Positions 1-8,053 are shown, counted from the stretch's first letter. The stretch: 64,000 nucleotides of DNA from Paucibacter sp. Y2R2-4 (GCF_025717535.1 NZ_JAJIRO010000005.1:62001-126000), one strand, 5' to 3'. The notes: generated from the letters alone by a model not told the origin. A program made the numbers and translations.

Positions 1-21
1 AGAAGTTAAGAAGATTCTTAA

Positions 22-95
22 GGCGCGATAGCAAAGCGGTTATGCCCCGGATTGCAAATCCGGTTAGTCCAGTTCGACTCTGGATCGCGCCTCCA
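22..95 (+). tRNA. tRNA-Cys(GCA)
   Basis: Cloverleaf with acceptor arms GGCGCGA/TCGCGCC, anticodon GCA in the loop at about 53-59, a TTCGA-type T loop and an encoded CCA at 93-95. It is the first gene of a Cys-Gly-Gly-Leu(UAA) cluster. This matches the glyW-cysT-leuZ grouping of other proteobacteria with the order changed. Confidence 0.95.
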
Positions 96-105
96 GGAAT
101 TCAAT

Positions 106-181
<76 letters not shown>

Positions 182-240
182 GAATAATCTGGAAACCATA
201 CCAAGTAGGTGCTGGGTCGAAAGACTTGGTGCCTCGCAAT

Positions 241-316
<76 letters not shown>

Positions 317-322
317 AATTAG

Positions 323-350
323 AAGGGAAGCCCAATGGCTTCCCTTTCTT
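323..350 (+). terminator. Intrinsic terminator after the Cys-Gly-Gly tRNA operon
   Basis: Perfect 10-bp stem (323-332 with 337-346) around loop CAAT, followed by TCTT. It ends the upstream tRNA transcript, so the tRNA-Leu beyond it needs its own promoter. Confidence 0.75.
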
Positions 351-382
351 GTTTGTGGCTCATATGTGATGTACGTGTCGTC

Positions 383-411
383 TTGGGCACGTCAGTGCGG
401 GGTGATAATTC
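383..411 (+). promoter_or_regulatory. Candidate promoter of the split host tRNA-Leu
   Basis: TTGGGC at 383-388 and TAATTC at 406-411 (17-nt spacer), or GATAAT at 404-409. It lies between the terminator and the tRNA-Leu 5' half. If active, its transcript would now run through the broken tRNA into the island and reach the intact island tRNA-Leu and the recombinase operon. This is a match by eye only. Confidence 0.4.
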
Positions 412-428
412 CGCAGCTTCGACCCGCA

Positions 429-473
429 GCCCGGGTGGTGAAATTGGTAGACGCAGCGGACTTAAAATCCGCT
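429..473 (+). pseudogene. tRNA-Leu(UAA), 5' half, cut by island insertion
   Basis: The acceptor strand GCCCGGG (429-435), D arm with GG, anticodon stem GCGGA/TCCGC and loop with anticodon TAA (463-465) are all intact. After about 473 no variable arm, T arm or 3' acceptor follows. The matching 3' part (T arm ACGGG/CCCGT, acceptor CCTGGGC, CCA) lies at about 39,003-39,034. GCCCGGG pairs with CCTGGGC as seven base pairs, one of them G-U. The two pieces are therefore read as one host gene split by about 38.5 kb. Confidence 0.85.
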
Positions 474-502
474 ACTGGCAGACTTGCTTAAGTTGTGCTG
501 AC

Positions 503-533
503 TTGACAAATTCTGTTATTGTGGACACATCAT
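503..533 (+). promoter_or_regulatory. Perfect -35 box overlapped by the terminal inverted repeat
   Basis: TTGACA at 503-508 is a consensus -35. The expected -10 region (525-531) falls in the island's 12-bp repeat TGGACACATCAT (522-533) and is a poor TATAAT match. The promoter would serve the island tRNA-Leu and the recombinases. A protein bound to the repeat would cover the -10, which would allow autoregulation (inference). Confidence 0.4.
522..533 (+). repeat. Left subterminal inverted repeat of the island
   Basis: TGGACACATCAT, exactly repeated as its reverse complement at 38953-38964 near the right end. Part of it also forms a 7-bp hairpin with 537-543. It may be a recombinase or accessory-protein binding site. 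Confidence 0.6.
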
Positions 534-549
534 CGCTGATGTGCCCGCT

Positions 550-636
550 GCCGGCGTGGCGAAATCGGTATACGCAAGGGACTTAAAATCCCTCCTCCTC
601 ACGGAGATGCGGGTTCAAGTCCCGCCGCCGGCACCA
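550..636 (+). tRNA. Island-borne complete tRNA-Leu(UAA)
   Basis: All parts fold: acceptor GCCGGCG/CGCCGGC, D arm with GG, anticodon stem AGGGA/TCCCT with anticodon TAA (584-586), a class II variable arm (594-608), T arm GCGGG/CCCGC and encoded CCA (634-636). It reads the same codon as the split host gene but differs from it in acceptor stem, D loop, anticodon stem and T arm, so it is not a duplicate of the host gene. It probably replaces the function lost on insertion. The first recombinase starts 16 nt after its CCA, so tRNA and recombinases probably share a transcript. Confidence 0.95.
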
Positions 637-652
637 CGGACACCGCCTATGC

Positions 653-2080
653 ATGTCCGTTCCTAAGCCTACTGTCTACACCCTGCCCATCCTTCGGCGC
701 AGCAAAGTCAGTGCCAAGCCTGGCCCTGGTTTCATCCCTGTTGACCACCACGTCCAGGGTCGGCACGTCAAGTACTGGCGTGAATTGGCGCCCGGTGAAA
801 AAGAGCGCAAGTGGTCCGCCTTCCCCCAATTCCCACTCGTCCTAAGCGGAGACTGCTCCCTCTGGGGCCCAGCCTGCCTCTGGCTGCTTGACCGGGCACG
901 CGCTCGTCCGCTGCATCTCTCTTCGTTGCCCTCTGTGGCTCAGGGACTTCGCGATTACCTGGGTTTCCTCGAAGACATGGGGCTTGCATGGGATGACTTT
1001 TCTTCGGTCGACAAGTACCTTCGTCCCACCTACCTCTACAAGACGCACCTTCAGGAATTGATCAATAAAGGTGAAACGAAAGCATCCACTGCAAGCCGAA
1101 AGATGAGCGCCGTCATCGGCATGTACCGTTTCTTGATGAGCGAAAGGAAGATGGGGTTCCAGCCAATGAACCCACCCTGGATCGACAAGGAGATCGGTCT
1201 TCACTACCGCGACAACAAGGGCTTCGGTCAGGTCCACACGGTCGCTTCCACCGACATCTCCATTCATGTTCCAACGCGTGATGACCCTTGGGACGCGACC
1301 ATTGATGATGGCGGCAAGCTCCGTCCTCTGCCCTCTGAGGAGCAGCGTGCCTTGGTCGCAGCACTCAAAAAGTTGGGCAATCGGGACTTTGAACTGATGC
1401 ACTACGTGGCCCTGTTCACCGGCGCCCGCGAGCAGACGGTATTGACACTGCGATGGGGGCACTTCAAAGCTCCACCGTCCAGCATCACGCAGTGGCCCTT
1501 CAAGCTTCCTTGTGGACCTGGGACAGGCATCGATACCAAGAGGGACGTGCCCAATGTCTTTCTGGTAATTCCTGAGTTTCTCTACGGGTGGCTTCATCAA
1601 TATGCCTGCTCAGAACGTGCTCGTTCACGTCGAGACAAGTCCCAGTTGGGTCAACACCCGGTGAACTACCTGTTCTTGAGCAACCAGGGCGGGCCGTACT
1701 ACGAGTCCAAGGACGATCGGAACGCCATGCGAGGTGCGGATGAGGTCCTGCGCCGTTCCTCGCCCACGGGACAGAACCTTCGCTCCTTCATCACCGACCG
1801 AGTCATCCCCGAGGTTCGCAAGACCATCCCTGGCTTCAAGTACCGGTTCCATGACCTCCGCGCCACGTTCGGTGTGAACTGGGTCCTTCACTGCGTCGGT
1901 AAAGAAGACGCCAAACAAAAGTACATGTTGGCCCGCGAGCAGTTGAGGCGACTCATGTGGCACAAGCATCCGACCACCACGGATCGCTACTTGGAGTACC
2001 ACGAGCACATGCACCATCTGGAAAAGGCGAAAGCGGATTGGGACCGTGTGTTGCTGGCCTTGGTCCAGTCGGCGACTTAG
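653..2080 (+). CDS. Tyrosine recombinase 1 (TnpA-like, catalytically complete)
   Basis: 475-residue site-specific recombinase expected to cut and rejoin DNA at the island ends. The N-terminal half (about 1-220) looks like a core-binding domain. The C-terminal half has the full catalytic set: R259 in TGAREQ, H400 and R403 in FHDLRA, H437 in MWHKHP and nucleophile Y446 in TDRYLEY. It begins 16 nt after the CCA of the island tRNA-Leu with no clear ribosome binding site, so translation may start on the short leader left by tRNA 3' processing. It is the first of three recombinase genes plus a small coiled-coil gene, the order of tnpA-tnpB-tnpC in Tn554 with one extra recombinase. The family is certain; the role in moving this island is inferred from position. 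Confidence 0.9.
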   Translation: MSVPKPTVYTLPILRRSKVSAKPGPGFIPVDHHVQGRHVKYWRELAPGEKERKWSAFPQFPLVLSGDCSLWGPACLWLLDRARARPLHLSSLPSVAQGLRDYLGFLEDMGLAWDDFSSVDKYLRPTYLYKTHLQELINKGETKASTASRKMSAVIGMYRFLMSERKMGFQPMNPPWIDKEIGLHYRDNKGFGQVHTVASTDISIHVPTRDDPWDATIDDGGKLRPLPSEEQRALVAALKKLGNRDFELMHYVALFTGAREQTVLTLRWGHFKAPPSSITQWPFKLPCGPGTGIDTKRDVPNVFLVIPEFLYGWLHQYACSERARSRRDKSQLGQHPVNYLFLSNQGGPYYESKDDRNAMRGADEVLRRSSPTGQNLRSFITDRVIPEVRKTIPGFKYRFHDLRATFGVNWVLHCVGKEDAKQKYMLAREQLRRLMWHKHPTTTDRYLEYHEHMHHLEKAKADWDRVLLALVQSAT

Positions 2081-2134
2081 TTGCCAACCTCGATTTGCTA
2101 ACTTCTCGTAGTCGATCAAAAACGTAACCAGCGC

Positions 2135-4066
2135 ATGAAACCTACTGACCCCTCTACGAGACCTGATGAATCCGGACTGACGGCAAAACTCGTGAAGTTC
2201 GACCCTTCGCGCCATGGTGGAGAGGTGATGCAAGACAAGCCGGTAGGAAACGAGTTCCCGCGGGGGGAGGCTGCGAGTTCGTGGATCTCAGCAAACCGAA
2301 ACTACACCAAGCGCCTGCCAGAGCTGGTCTACCCCTTCGAGCGCCTGCCTGATGTCTATGTGCCTGAGTCCACGGTTCTTAAGATCGATACTGACAAGCG
2401 ATGCCATGCCTTCCTATGGTGCTACTTGGACAGAAGGCTGAAAGGAAACTCAGCGGCCTTCAACCCCGCCTCGCTCTCACAGGCCAGAGTCGATGCGCTG
2501 CCCAAGGTCATTGATCGCCTCGCCAAACACTTCCGCTTCGAGGGCACACGAATTTGGACGATCCATAACAACCTCCGGCGCTTGGCGGCCTTACTGACCT
2601 GGGCCGACCGAGTCGAGCATCAGGGCCGGTATGAGACGGTTCTGAGCGATGACAAGCTCGCCCTTGAAGCGCTCAAGGGCTACCACCGGCACCTCAGGCA
2701 CCGGCTTCAAGCCCACCAGATTGGTCACATAACAGCGGCGACACTTGACCAAGCGGCCATCAAACTGATGTCGGAGATCCACGACCGCGTTTACTTGAAT
2801 GAGATTGAGCCTCTGCAAGAGGTCAAAGGCAACGGCACAAAACCTCCCCCAGATGCCCTGGTAGGGGCCTTCATGTCGACCCTTCAGGCGGTGTTCGACT
2901 CGGTGGTGGCCATGGATTTGGGCGCTGAACCTCAGGAGGCGACAGTGCTGAACCAGGGATTGAGGTTCTTGCGCACATCCGCCACTGACGACAGCTGCAA
3001 AGTTGCTGTCCCTGCAGCCTATGGTTCGACCCAACTCATGGAACTGGCCTGCTTGGGCTTCGCCGCGCTTTGCATTGGCGACTCTGGTGCGAACTTGGCC
3101 CAGATTCAAGCCTTCGAGGAGCCCGAGGATCTTGACGGTCAGCTCGATGATCCTGACCGAGTCAGCTTGACGAAGCGCGAGTTCAAGTTCCGCGCGGGCG
3201 GCAAGCCCGTGTCAGTTTATTTGAGCAGCACGACATTCACTCGGCTGCGCAGCTACCTGGGCCTGCGCCAGGCCCTGCTGGCACGCCTAGGCTGCCCTGA
3301 CCTCGCCAACCTGTTTGTTCAAGGGCAGTTCGAGGGTGGCCGGGCGCTCGCCGTCGTCAGTCTGCGCGGCTTGCATGGTCAATTCCCGTCCATGTTGAGG
3401 AGTCGCTTTGCTGCTTACGGCATTGAGCTTCCAAAGCTTACGCTGCGTCAACTGCGTGCCTTCAAGCAGCAGTACTTGGTCCGTCACCATGACCTCAAGG
3501 TGGCCGCGGACATGATGGGGCACTCCGTCCAGACTGCCGTCCGAGCCTATTCGAACGCTCAGGAGGATGTTCGCCTTTCTGACTTAAGTGGTTTCTTGTC
3601 ATCCTTGACCGACCGGGTCTTGTCCGCCTCCAACCCCCGTCCGAACCTTCAGATCGTTCAGATCCCAGCCGGCGAATGCAGCGGGCACCTCCATCCCGAA
3701 CCCATGCAAGCCAACCCCTTGGTGGAGCCCGACTGCAAGAAGACCGAGGGTTGCTTCTTCTGCAACAAGTTCCTCGTCCACGCTCATGAAGCTGACGCCC
3801 TCAAGCTGATGTCTTGCCGGCATGTCCTCTCTCGCCTGCTGCACCTGCAAGGTGACTCCCTCACTGCAGACCGTATTTACGGCGCGGTGACCGACCGCAT
3901 CGATGCCTTGCTGGCCGAGATCCAGCGCATGGCTCCGAAGGCGCATGCCGCTGCGTTGGAACAAGTGCAGCGGGGCGAACTGTCTAGGTATTGGTCCACC
4001 AAGCTCCAGCAACTCCATCTCTTGGGCGTTCTGGCTCCCACCCCCTCGTCCCAGAACCTGTCCTGA
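2135..4066 (+). CDS. Tyrosine-recombinase-like protein 2, catalytic residues replaced
   Basis: 643 residues, near the roughly 630 of Tn554 TnpB. The fold is recognisable at the C-terminal end: LRQLRAF (R438, R441) and MMGHSVQTAVRAYSNA (H463, Y472). Two catalytic positions are changed. The box I arginine is replaced by N320 in GDSGANLAQ, and the first histidine of HxLR by R438. It is therefore probably an accessory or structural partner, not an independent recombinase. The tail after about residue 510 has Cys and His residues spaced like a zinc site (C-x-G-H-x-H, then CKKTEGCFFC). An alternative start at 2228 has a much better ribosome binding site (GGAGAGG) and would give 612 residues. Confidence 0.85.
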   Translation: MKPTDPSTRPDESGLTAKLVKFDPSRHGGEVMQDKPVGNEFPRGEAASSWISANRNYTKRLPELVYPFERLPDVYVPESTVLKIDTDKRCHAFLWCYLDRRLKGNSAAFNPASLSQARVDALPKVIDRLAKHFRFEGTRIWTIHNNLRRLAALLTWADRVEHQGRYETVLSDDKLALEALKGYHRHLRHRLQAHQIGHITAATLDQAAIKLMSEIHDRVYLNEIEPLQEVKGNGTKPPPDALVGAFMSTLQAVFDSVVAMDLGAEPQEATVLNQGLRFLRTSATDDSCKVAVPAAYGSTQLMELACLGFAALCIGDSGANLAQIQAFEEPEDLDGQLDDPDRVSLTKREFKFRAGGKPVSVYLSSTTFTRLRSYLGLRQALLARLGCPDLANLFVQGQFEGGRALAVVSLRGLHGQFPSMLRSRFAAYGIELPKLTLRQLRAFKQQYLVRHHDLKVAADMMGHSVQTAVRAYSNAQEDVRLSDLSGFLSSLTDRVLSASNPRPNLQIVQIPAGECSGHLHPEPMQANPLVEPDCKKTEGCFFCNKFLVHAHEADALKLMSCRHVLSRLLHLQGDSLTADRIYGAVTDRIDALLAEIQRMAPKAHAAALEQVQRGELSRYWSTKLQQLHLLGVLAPTPSSQNLS

Positions 4067-4075
4067 AAGCGCCCT

Positions 4076-6022
4076 ATGGAACTCCCAATGAATCGATCTG
4101 ACAAGCTGCTATCGGTGCCCGGCCTGGCGGAAGACGATCCTGGGCCTCATGTGTACTTCCCTGCGGATCTGGTCGTCACCCGCGACGCCGAAGGCAACCC
4201 GTGCTCGCGCTACGGTGACTCCCGTTGGGACCTCAGTGCGCAGAGCACCGACGGCGTGTCGGGTCGCTCACTAGGCTTCTTCGAACTCGATCCGACGGTG
4301 GCCGTGTCCCAGGCATCCGGCGACCTTGCTCTTGTGATCCGGGAGCAGCACAAAGCCCTGATCTGGCTCTATATGGACGCGGGACGCCTCCGGGCGCCTT
4401 CAACTTGCGTGCGAGCCTGCTTGGCCTTGGGCCAATGGTGCACCAAAGCCCATGCGCTGGGCCTCACGCTCTTCGATCTGCTAACAGACCCTCGCTTGGT
4501 GGCTGAGCATGTGGTGGACTTGAACCAAACCTATGCCAATTCAAGCAGTGCCTTGATCCAAACCTTGTGGCGCAACAAAGCCACCTTGGGGGTCGAGGCG
4601 CACATTCGCTTGGCCGAACTCAAGGCCGCGATTGCGCTCGATCGGTCGGATCGAGACCGCGACGAACGGCAAACGCCCCTCATCCCCTCGCGCATCTATT
4701 GCGCCATGCTCGGCCAGTGGCTTGCCAGGCTCGACCTCATCGAAGGCGAGTTGGACGTCTTGCTCGATGCCTACCGACAAAGCATGGCCGCGTCCCGCGC
4801 GGCGCCTGAGGACGGGAGTCCCGGGCAGCGAAAGTACTTCCGCGCACAAGTTCTGCAAGTTGTCGTTGAGCGCATGAAAACCCTCGGCTACGATCCAGAC
4901 TCAATGGGCCCCCTTGATAATTTCATTGCCGGCCGACTTAACACCCACCAGTCCCAACTCATGCACGTGGTCATCGGCTTCACCGGAATGCGGGTGGGCG
5001 AGGCCAAAATCTTGCCCTTGCGCAATGCCATCGAACCAATCGAGGACGGTGCTAGACAAGGCCACTGGGTGAATGGCTACACCCACAAGCTGAATGGTGG
5101 GGTTAAGAAGCCCACCTCTTGGGTCACAAGCCCCGATGGGGCTCGGGCTATCCGCTTGGCCCAGCGCATTGCTGGCGTCATCCTGGAAGAAGTGTCCGCA
5201 GGCGATCCGGCCACCGATACCAAGGCGCTCCTGTTCCCCTCGACCGAGAACCCCTATCGAGCCAAAAACAGCTTAACCCTCTATGAGCACCAATCCCGCC
5301 TCGTTGAGCGCGACCAGATCTTGGTCACGCAAGAGGACATCGAAGAGTTGGATCGTCTGGAACTCCAGCGCGGTTGGGATCGTGAGGGCATCGTCGTAGG
5401 CCAACCCTGGCCCTTGGCCTTCCACCAATTGCGGCGCAGCCTGTCAGTCTATGCCCACCGCAGCGGCATGGTGAGCCTGCCTGCCTTGAAGGCCCAACTG
5501 CAGCACATCACCGATGAGATGCGCCGGTACTATTCGGACGGCTACTCAAAGGCTGTGAACCTGGTGTTCGATCCCGATCACTTCAGCCACGAGTGGAATG
5601 CCGCCAAAGAAGAAAGCAGCTACTTTGGTTATGTCATGGGTATGCTGTTCTCCGACGAGTCCTTGCTAGGACGAGGAGCCGAGCTCATGGTTCAGACCGT
5701 GACCAGCCGCACCCCACAGGAGACGCTGAAGCACTTCCGTGATGGCACCTTGGCCTACAAAGAAACGGTGCTGGGAGGTTGCGTCGCCACCGGAGAGTGC
5801 AAGACACCACCGCTGGAGCCCATCCCCTTCGACTGCCTAGAGAGCAACTGCATCAACATCGTTGTCCACGCCAGGCGGCTGGACCGAATCATTGACTCTC
5901 AGGAATCGGTGGTCTCCAGCCTGCAGTCAATGCAAGAGGGCAGTGTCGAACACCGACTGGAAGTCAATCACCTCAAGATCTTGCTTCAAGCCCGCCAAAA
6001 GCTGAAGGAGAAAGCAGCATGA
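4076..6022 (+). CDS. Tyrosine recombinase 3 (TnpB-like, large, catalytically complete)
   Basis: 648 residues. The catalytic set is visible: R306 in TGMRVGE, H450 and R453 in HQLRRS, H477 in LQHITDE and tyrosines Y485/Y486 in RRYYSDG. A Cys pair cluster follows near the C-terminus (GGCVATGEC, then DCLESNC), similar in placement to that of recombinase 2. It starts 9 nt after recombinase 2 and overlaps the next gene, so it is translated in the same operon. Paired with the inactive-looking recombinase 2 it suggests a heteromeric synaptic complex (inference). RIT elements also have three tyrosine recombinases, but theirs are smaller (roughly 300-420 residues) and lack a fourth small gene. Confidence 0.9.
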   Translation: MELPMNRSDKLLSVPGLAEDDPGPHVYFPADLVVTRDAEGNPCSRYGDSRWDLSAQSTDGVSGRSLGFFELDPTVAVSQASGDLALVIREQHKALIWLYMDAGRLRAPSTCVRACLALGQWCTKAHALGLTLFDLLTDPRLVAEHVVDLNQTYANSSSALIQTLWRNKATLGVEAHIRLAELKAAIALDRSDRDRDERQTPLIPSRIYCAMLGQWLARLDLIEGELDVLLDAYRQSMAASRAAPEDGSPGQRKYFRAQVLQVVVERMKTLGYDPDSMGPLDNFIAGRLNTHQSQLMHVVIGFTGMRVGEAKILPLRNAIEPIEDGARQGHWVNGYTHKLNGGVKKPTSWVTSPDGARAIRLAQRIAGVILEEVSAGDPATDTKALLFPSTENPYRAKNSLTLYEHQSRLVERDQILVTQEDIEELDRLELQRGWDREGIVVGQPWPLAFHQLRRSLSVYAHRSGMVSLPALKAQLQHITDEMRRYYSDGYSKAVNLVFDPDHFSHEWNAAKEESSYFGYVMGMLFSDESLLGRGAELMVQTVTSRTPQETLKHFRDGTLAYKETVLGGCVATGECKTPPLEPIPFDCLESNCINIVVHARRLDRIIDSQESVVSSLQSMQEGSVEHRLEVNHLKILLQARQKLKEKAA

Positions 6023-6396
6023 GCGCCAAAGTCCAGGTGGACAAGTACTACGCCGCCCTTGAGCGGTTGGTGGCTCGTGGGGACCCAATCAACAACGACA
6101 CCGTTGCGATTGAGGCGGGCAGCGGGCGGGGCAGCATCAAAAAGTCACGGCCAGCCTACGCAGAGTTGATCGCTGCCATCGACGCCGCTGCAAAGTCGCA
6201 GTCAGAGGCCAAGCTTGCCGCTGACCCGGTGCCTGGGCTAAGGCAGGACATTGAGTCCCTGACCCGTCGGCTCGACCAAGCCCTGGAGCGCGAGTTGTGC
6301 CTTCTTGAGGAGGTGTATGACCTGCGCGAGAAGAATCGCCAGCTTGAGGAAAACATCCGGTTGTTGAAGATGGGCAGGTTGGTGGAAGTCCGCTGA
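6019..6396 (+). CDS. Small HTH/coiled-coil accessory protein (TnpC-like)
   Basis: 125 residues. The start ATG overlaps the TGA of recombinase 3 by 4 nt, so translation is coupled. Residues about 20-50 (DTVAIEAGSGRGSIKKSR) look like a helix-turn-helix, and residues 75-120 form a strongly charged leucine heptad coiled coil. Tn554 TnpC is the same length and occupies the same last position; the gamma-mobile-trio islands also end in a small protein (GmtX). The expected role is DNA binding or assistance to the recombinases. Assignment rests on position, size and architecture. Confidence 0.75.
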   Translation: MSAKVQVDKYYAALERLVARGDPINNDTVAIEAGSGRGSIKKSRPAYAELIAAIDAAAKSQSEAKLAADPVPGLRQDIESLTRRLDQALERELCLLEEVYDLREKNRQLEENIRLLKMGRLVEVR

Positions 6397-6636
6397 TCCA
6401 GGACGGCACTCGATCTCGGGCTGGCTGTTGCCGGTACGCAGGAGCGTCCGGATCGTGGTTTGCCGATGTTGCTTCAAGACGTTCACCTCGTGAATCTCCC
6501 CCTCATGATCAAGGGTGAGGGAAGTTACGTCCTGCTCGTCAGAGCAGAGGCGCCTGACTTATCGAATTCACTGGTTCAATTTGCCCTGGACAAATGGAGC
6601 AGTTACCTGACCATGGGTGGGGCGGGCTGCTATCCA

Positions 6637-7524
6637 CTATTGGAATAGATCCTTCTCCACATGCGCCACATATCGGTTTGTATAAAAAAGATCGGGCTCA
6701 TGCCGGACGGGGCGAATGATCAGGCGAAAATCTGGTGATGCTGGCATTTTTGCATTAAAGGTAACCAGCCCGATCCCGAACATTTGACACAAAGACTCAA
6801 GGCGAGCCAGTTCATCAGGCGAGACGCCCTGTGGAATGACCAAATAACTCTTGTGGCTAAAAAGCTTATACGCGCAAGCTTGGCCGAAGCCGATCACCAA
6901 GCCGGTGGCATCCACTTTTATTTCGGCAGAAACAATGCTCGTCGGGCCTTTGATCACGTCACTCCTGCGGCTTTCAGATTTCCCGATGACGTCTGGCGTC
7001 CCCCATCTGTCCCGGAAGGCGTTACCACCCAGACTGATGGCGTGCGTAACCTCCTCCAGCTCATTTTTGAGCCAATGCGCAAAGAGCGGATAGAAAACAT
7101 CCTCCCTGATTCTTTGTTGAGATTGGGTTGATGATTCAAAATGAGGCGTCACAGCTTCGAGGTCTCTGAACGCAAGGTGTCTGAAAACACCCTTGATGGG
7201 CTTGTAAACTTTTTCTGGATGGACAACATCCAAGTTCCAGATTGAAGAGTTCACCGTGCTGTGCTTCAAGTCCGGCGCAATCTGGCAGATGTTCCGATGC
7301 AACTCTGAGTAGCGCAGTCCTTGGGGATTGGTGAGCAAAATTTCGAAAGCCAAGCCACGAATACGAGTACCAATGGGCTGCCTGGATTTGATTCGTTCGG
7401 TTGGATTTCTTGCTGTAGATGTTGTTATTGAACTTTCGACCATAGAGGCTTCATGGCAGCCATCAAAATGGCCAGAAGTGTAAACGTAAATGCTACTCAA
7501 AGTCTGTAGACTCAAAGTATTCAT
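6637..7524 (-). CDS. PD-(D/E)XK restriction-endonuclease-like protein with N-terminal winged helix
   Basis: 295 residues from the ATG at 7524, which has GAGGAG 10 nt upstream. An alternative ATG at 7443 (268 residues) would leave the operator repeats between the divergent genes. Residues about 50-120 resemble a HARE-type winged helix (RGLAFEILLTNPQGLRYSEL). Residues 176-203 give the nuclease core: D178 in GTPDV, then E201 and K203 in SAEIKVD. It is divergent from a small XRE regulator, as in restriction-modification systems with a controller protein, but no methyltransferase is in the window. It could be an orphan or type IV-like enzyme, or another nuclease effector. Its DNA target is unknown. 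Confidence 0.7.
   Translation of the reverse strand: MNTLSLQTLSSIYVYTSGHFDGCHEASMVESSITTSTARNPTERIKSRQPIGTRIRGLAFEILLTNPQGLRYSELHRNICQIAPDLKHSTVNSSIWNLDVVHPEKVYKPIKGVFRHLAFRDLEAVTPHFESSTQSQQRIREDVFYPLFAHWLKNELEEVTHAISLGGNAFRDRWGTPDVIGKSESRRSDVIKGPTSIVSAEIKVDATGLVIGFGQACAYKLFSHKSYLVIPQGVSPDELARLESLCQMFGIGLVTFNAKMPASPDFRLIIRPVRHEPDLFYTNRYVAHVEKDLFQ
7495..7518. promoter_or_regulatory. Candidate controller-protein operator
   Basis: Two direct copies of ACTCAAAGT (7495-7503 and 7510-7518), 15 bp apart, flank the palindrome AGTCTGTAGACT (7501-7512). The layout resembles the paired sites of restriction-modification controller proteins. It lies just upstream of the XRE gene and in, or just before, the 5' end of the nuclease gene, so one repressor could control both. 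Confidence 0.55.
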
Positions 7525-7544
7525 ACCAAGCAAGCTCCTCGCCC

Positions 7545-7778
7545 ATGGATCGGCGAGGACACCCACATCAATCGGCACGGGAACGCTTGGCACTTCGCCT
7601 GCGCGCTGAGCGTGCTCAACGGGGGCTCTCCCAAGAAGAACTGGCCGACCTGGCCGGGGTCCACCGCACCTACCTGGGTTCAGTTGAGCGGCAAGAGCGC
7701 AACATCAGCATAGACAACATCGAACAACTGGCCGCCGCTTTGGACTTGGACATCGCTGAGCTGCTGAAGCCGCTTTGA
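7545..7778 (+). CDS. XRE-family transcriptional regulator (controller-protein-like)
   Basis: 77 residues, almost entirely one HTH_3 domain. RLRAERAQRGLSQEELADLA is helices 1-2, GVHRTYLGSVERQERN the recognition part, and SIDNIEQLAAALDLDIAELL the dimer helices. Size and sequence type fit controller proteins of restriction-modification systems. It is transcribed away from the nuclease gene, with the repeat/palindrome operator at 7495-7518 between them. The likely job is timed control of the nuclease and of itself. Confidence 0.85.
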   Translation: MDRRGHPHQSARERLALRLRAERAQRGLSQEELADLAGVHRTYLGSVERQERNISIDNIEQLAAALDLDIAELLKPL

Positions 7779-7800
7779 CGGCCGGTGGTTTTCCAGATCA

Positions 7801-7944
7801 AGACCAAATCAGTATCGCGGCCTGGCTCGCCTGGTGAGCCCGGAGCAGATGACACCCGCGAATCTGTATGTCGCGATGACGCGCGGCGCCCGCCGTCTTG
7901 TCATTTGCTCTGCGAGCCAAACGCTCACGCCTGCTAGGAGCTGA
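7801..7944 (+). pseudogene. Remnant of a UvrD-like superfamily 1 helicase C-terminus
   Basis: The frame from 7801 to the TGA at 7942 reads a fragment containing TPANLYVAMTRGARRLVICS, which matches helicase motif VI and the following strand of UvrD/RecB-like proteins (LYVAxTRA-RxL). No upstream helicase motifs are present, so only the last 45 or so codons survive. The rest of 7945-8382 holds one copy of the dispersed repeat (8034-8053) and no gene that I recognise. Confidence 0.55.
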
Positions 7945-8033
7945 TCCAGCGGCAGGCAATCAGGTCGACGCGAGTGGCCGGCAGCTTTGCAGCGTTTGCT
8001 GACGGTCGCGGTCGGAGCTTGTACGGCGGCAAT

Positions 8034-8053
8034 GTGCCCAAAGCGGGTATTCG
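8034..8053 (+). repeat. Dispersed TGCCCA-type intergenic repeat, copy A
   Basis: Core GTGCCCAAAGCGGGTATTCG. One of six related 20-bp cores found between genes, only within the island. Confidence 0.5.

Noticed and set aside
6460-6648. 62-codon frame after the TnpC-like gene
   Set aside because: No family or ribosome site, and it ends inside the convergent nuclease gene.
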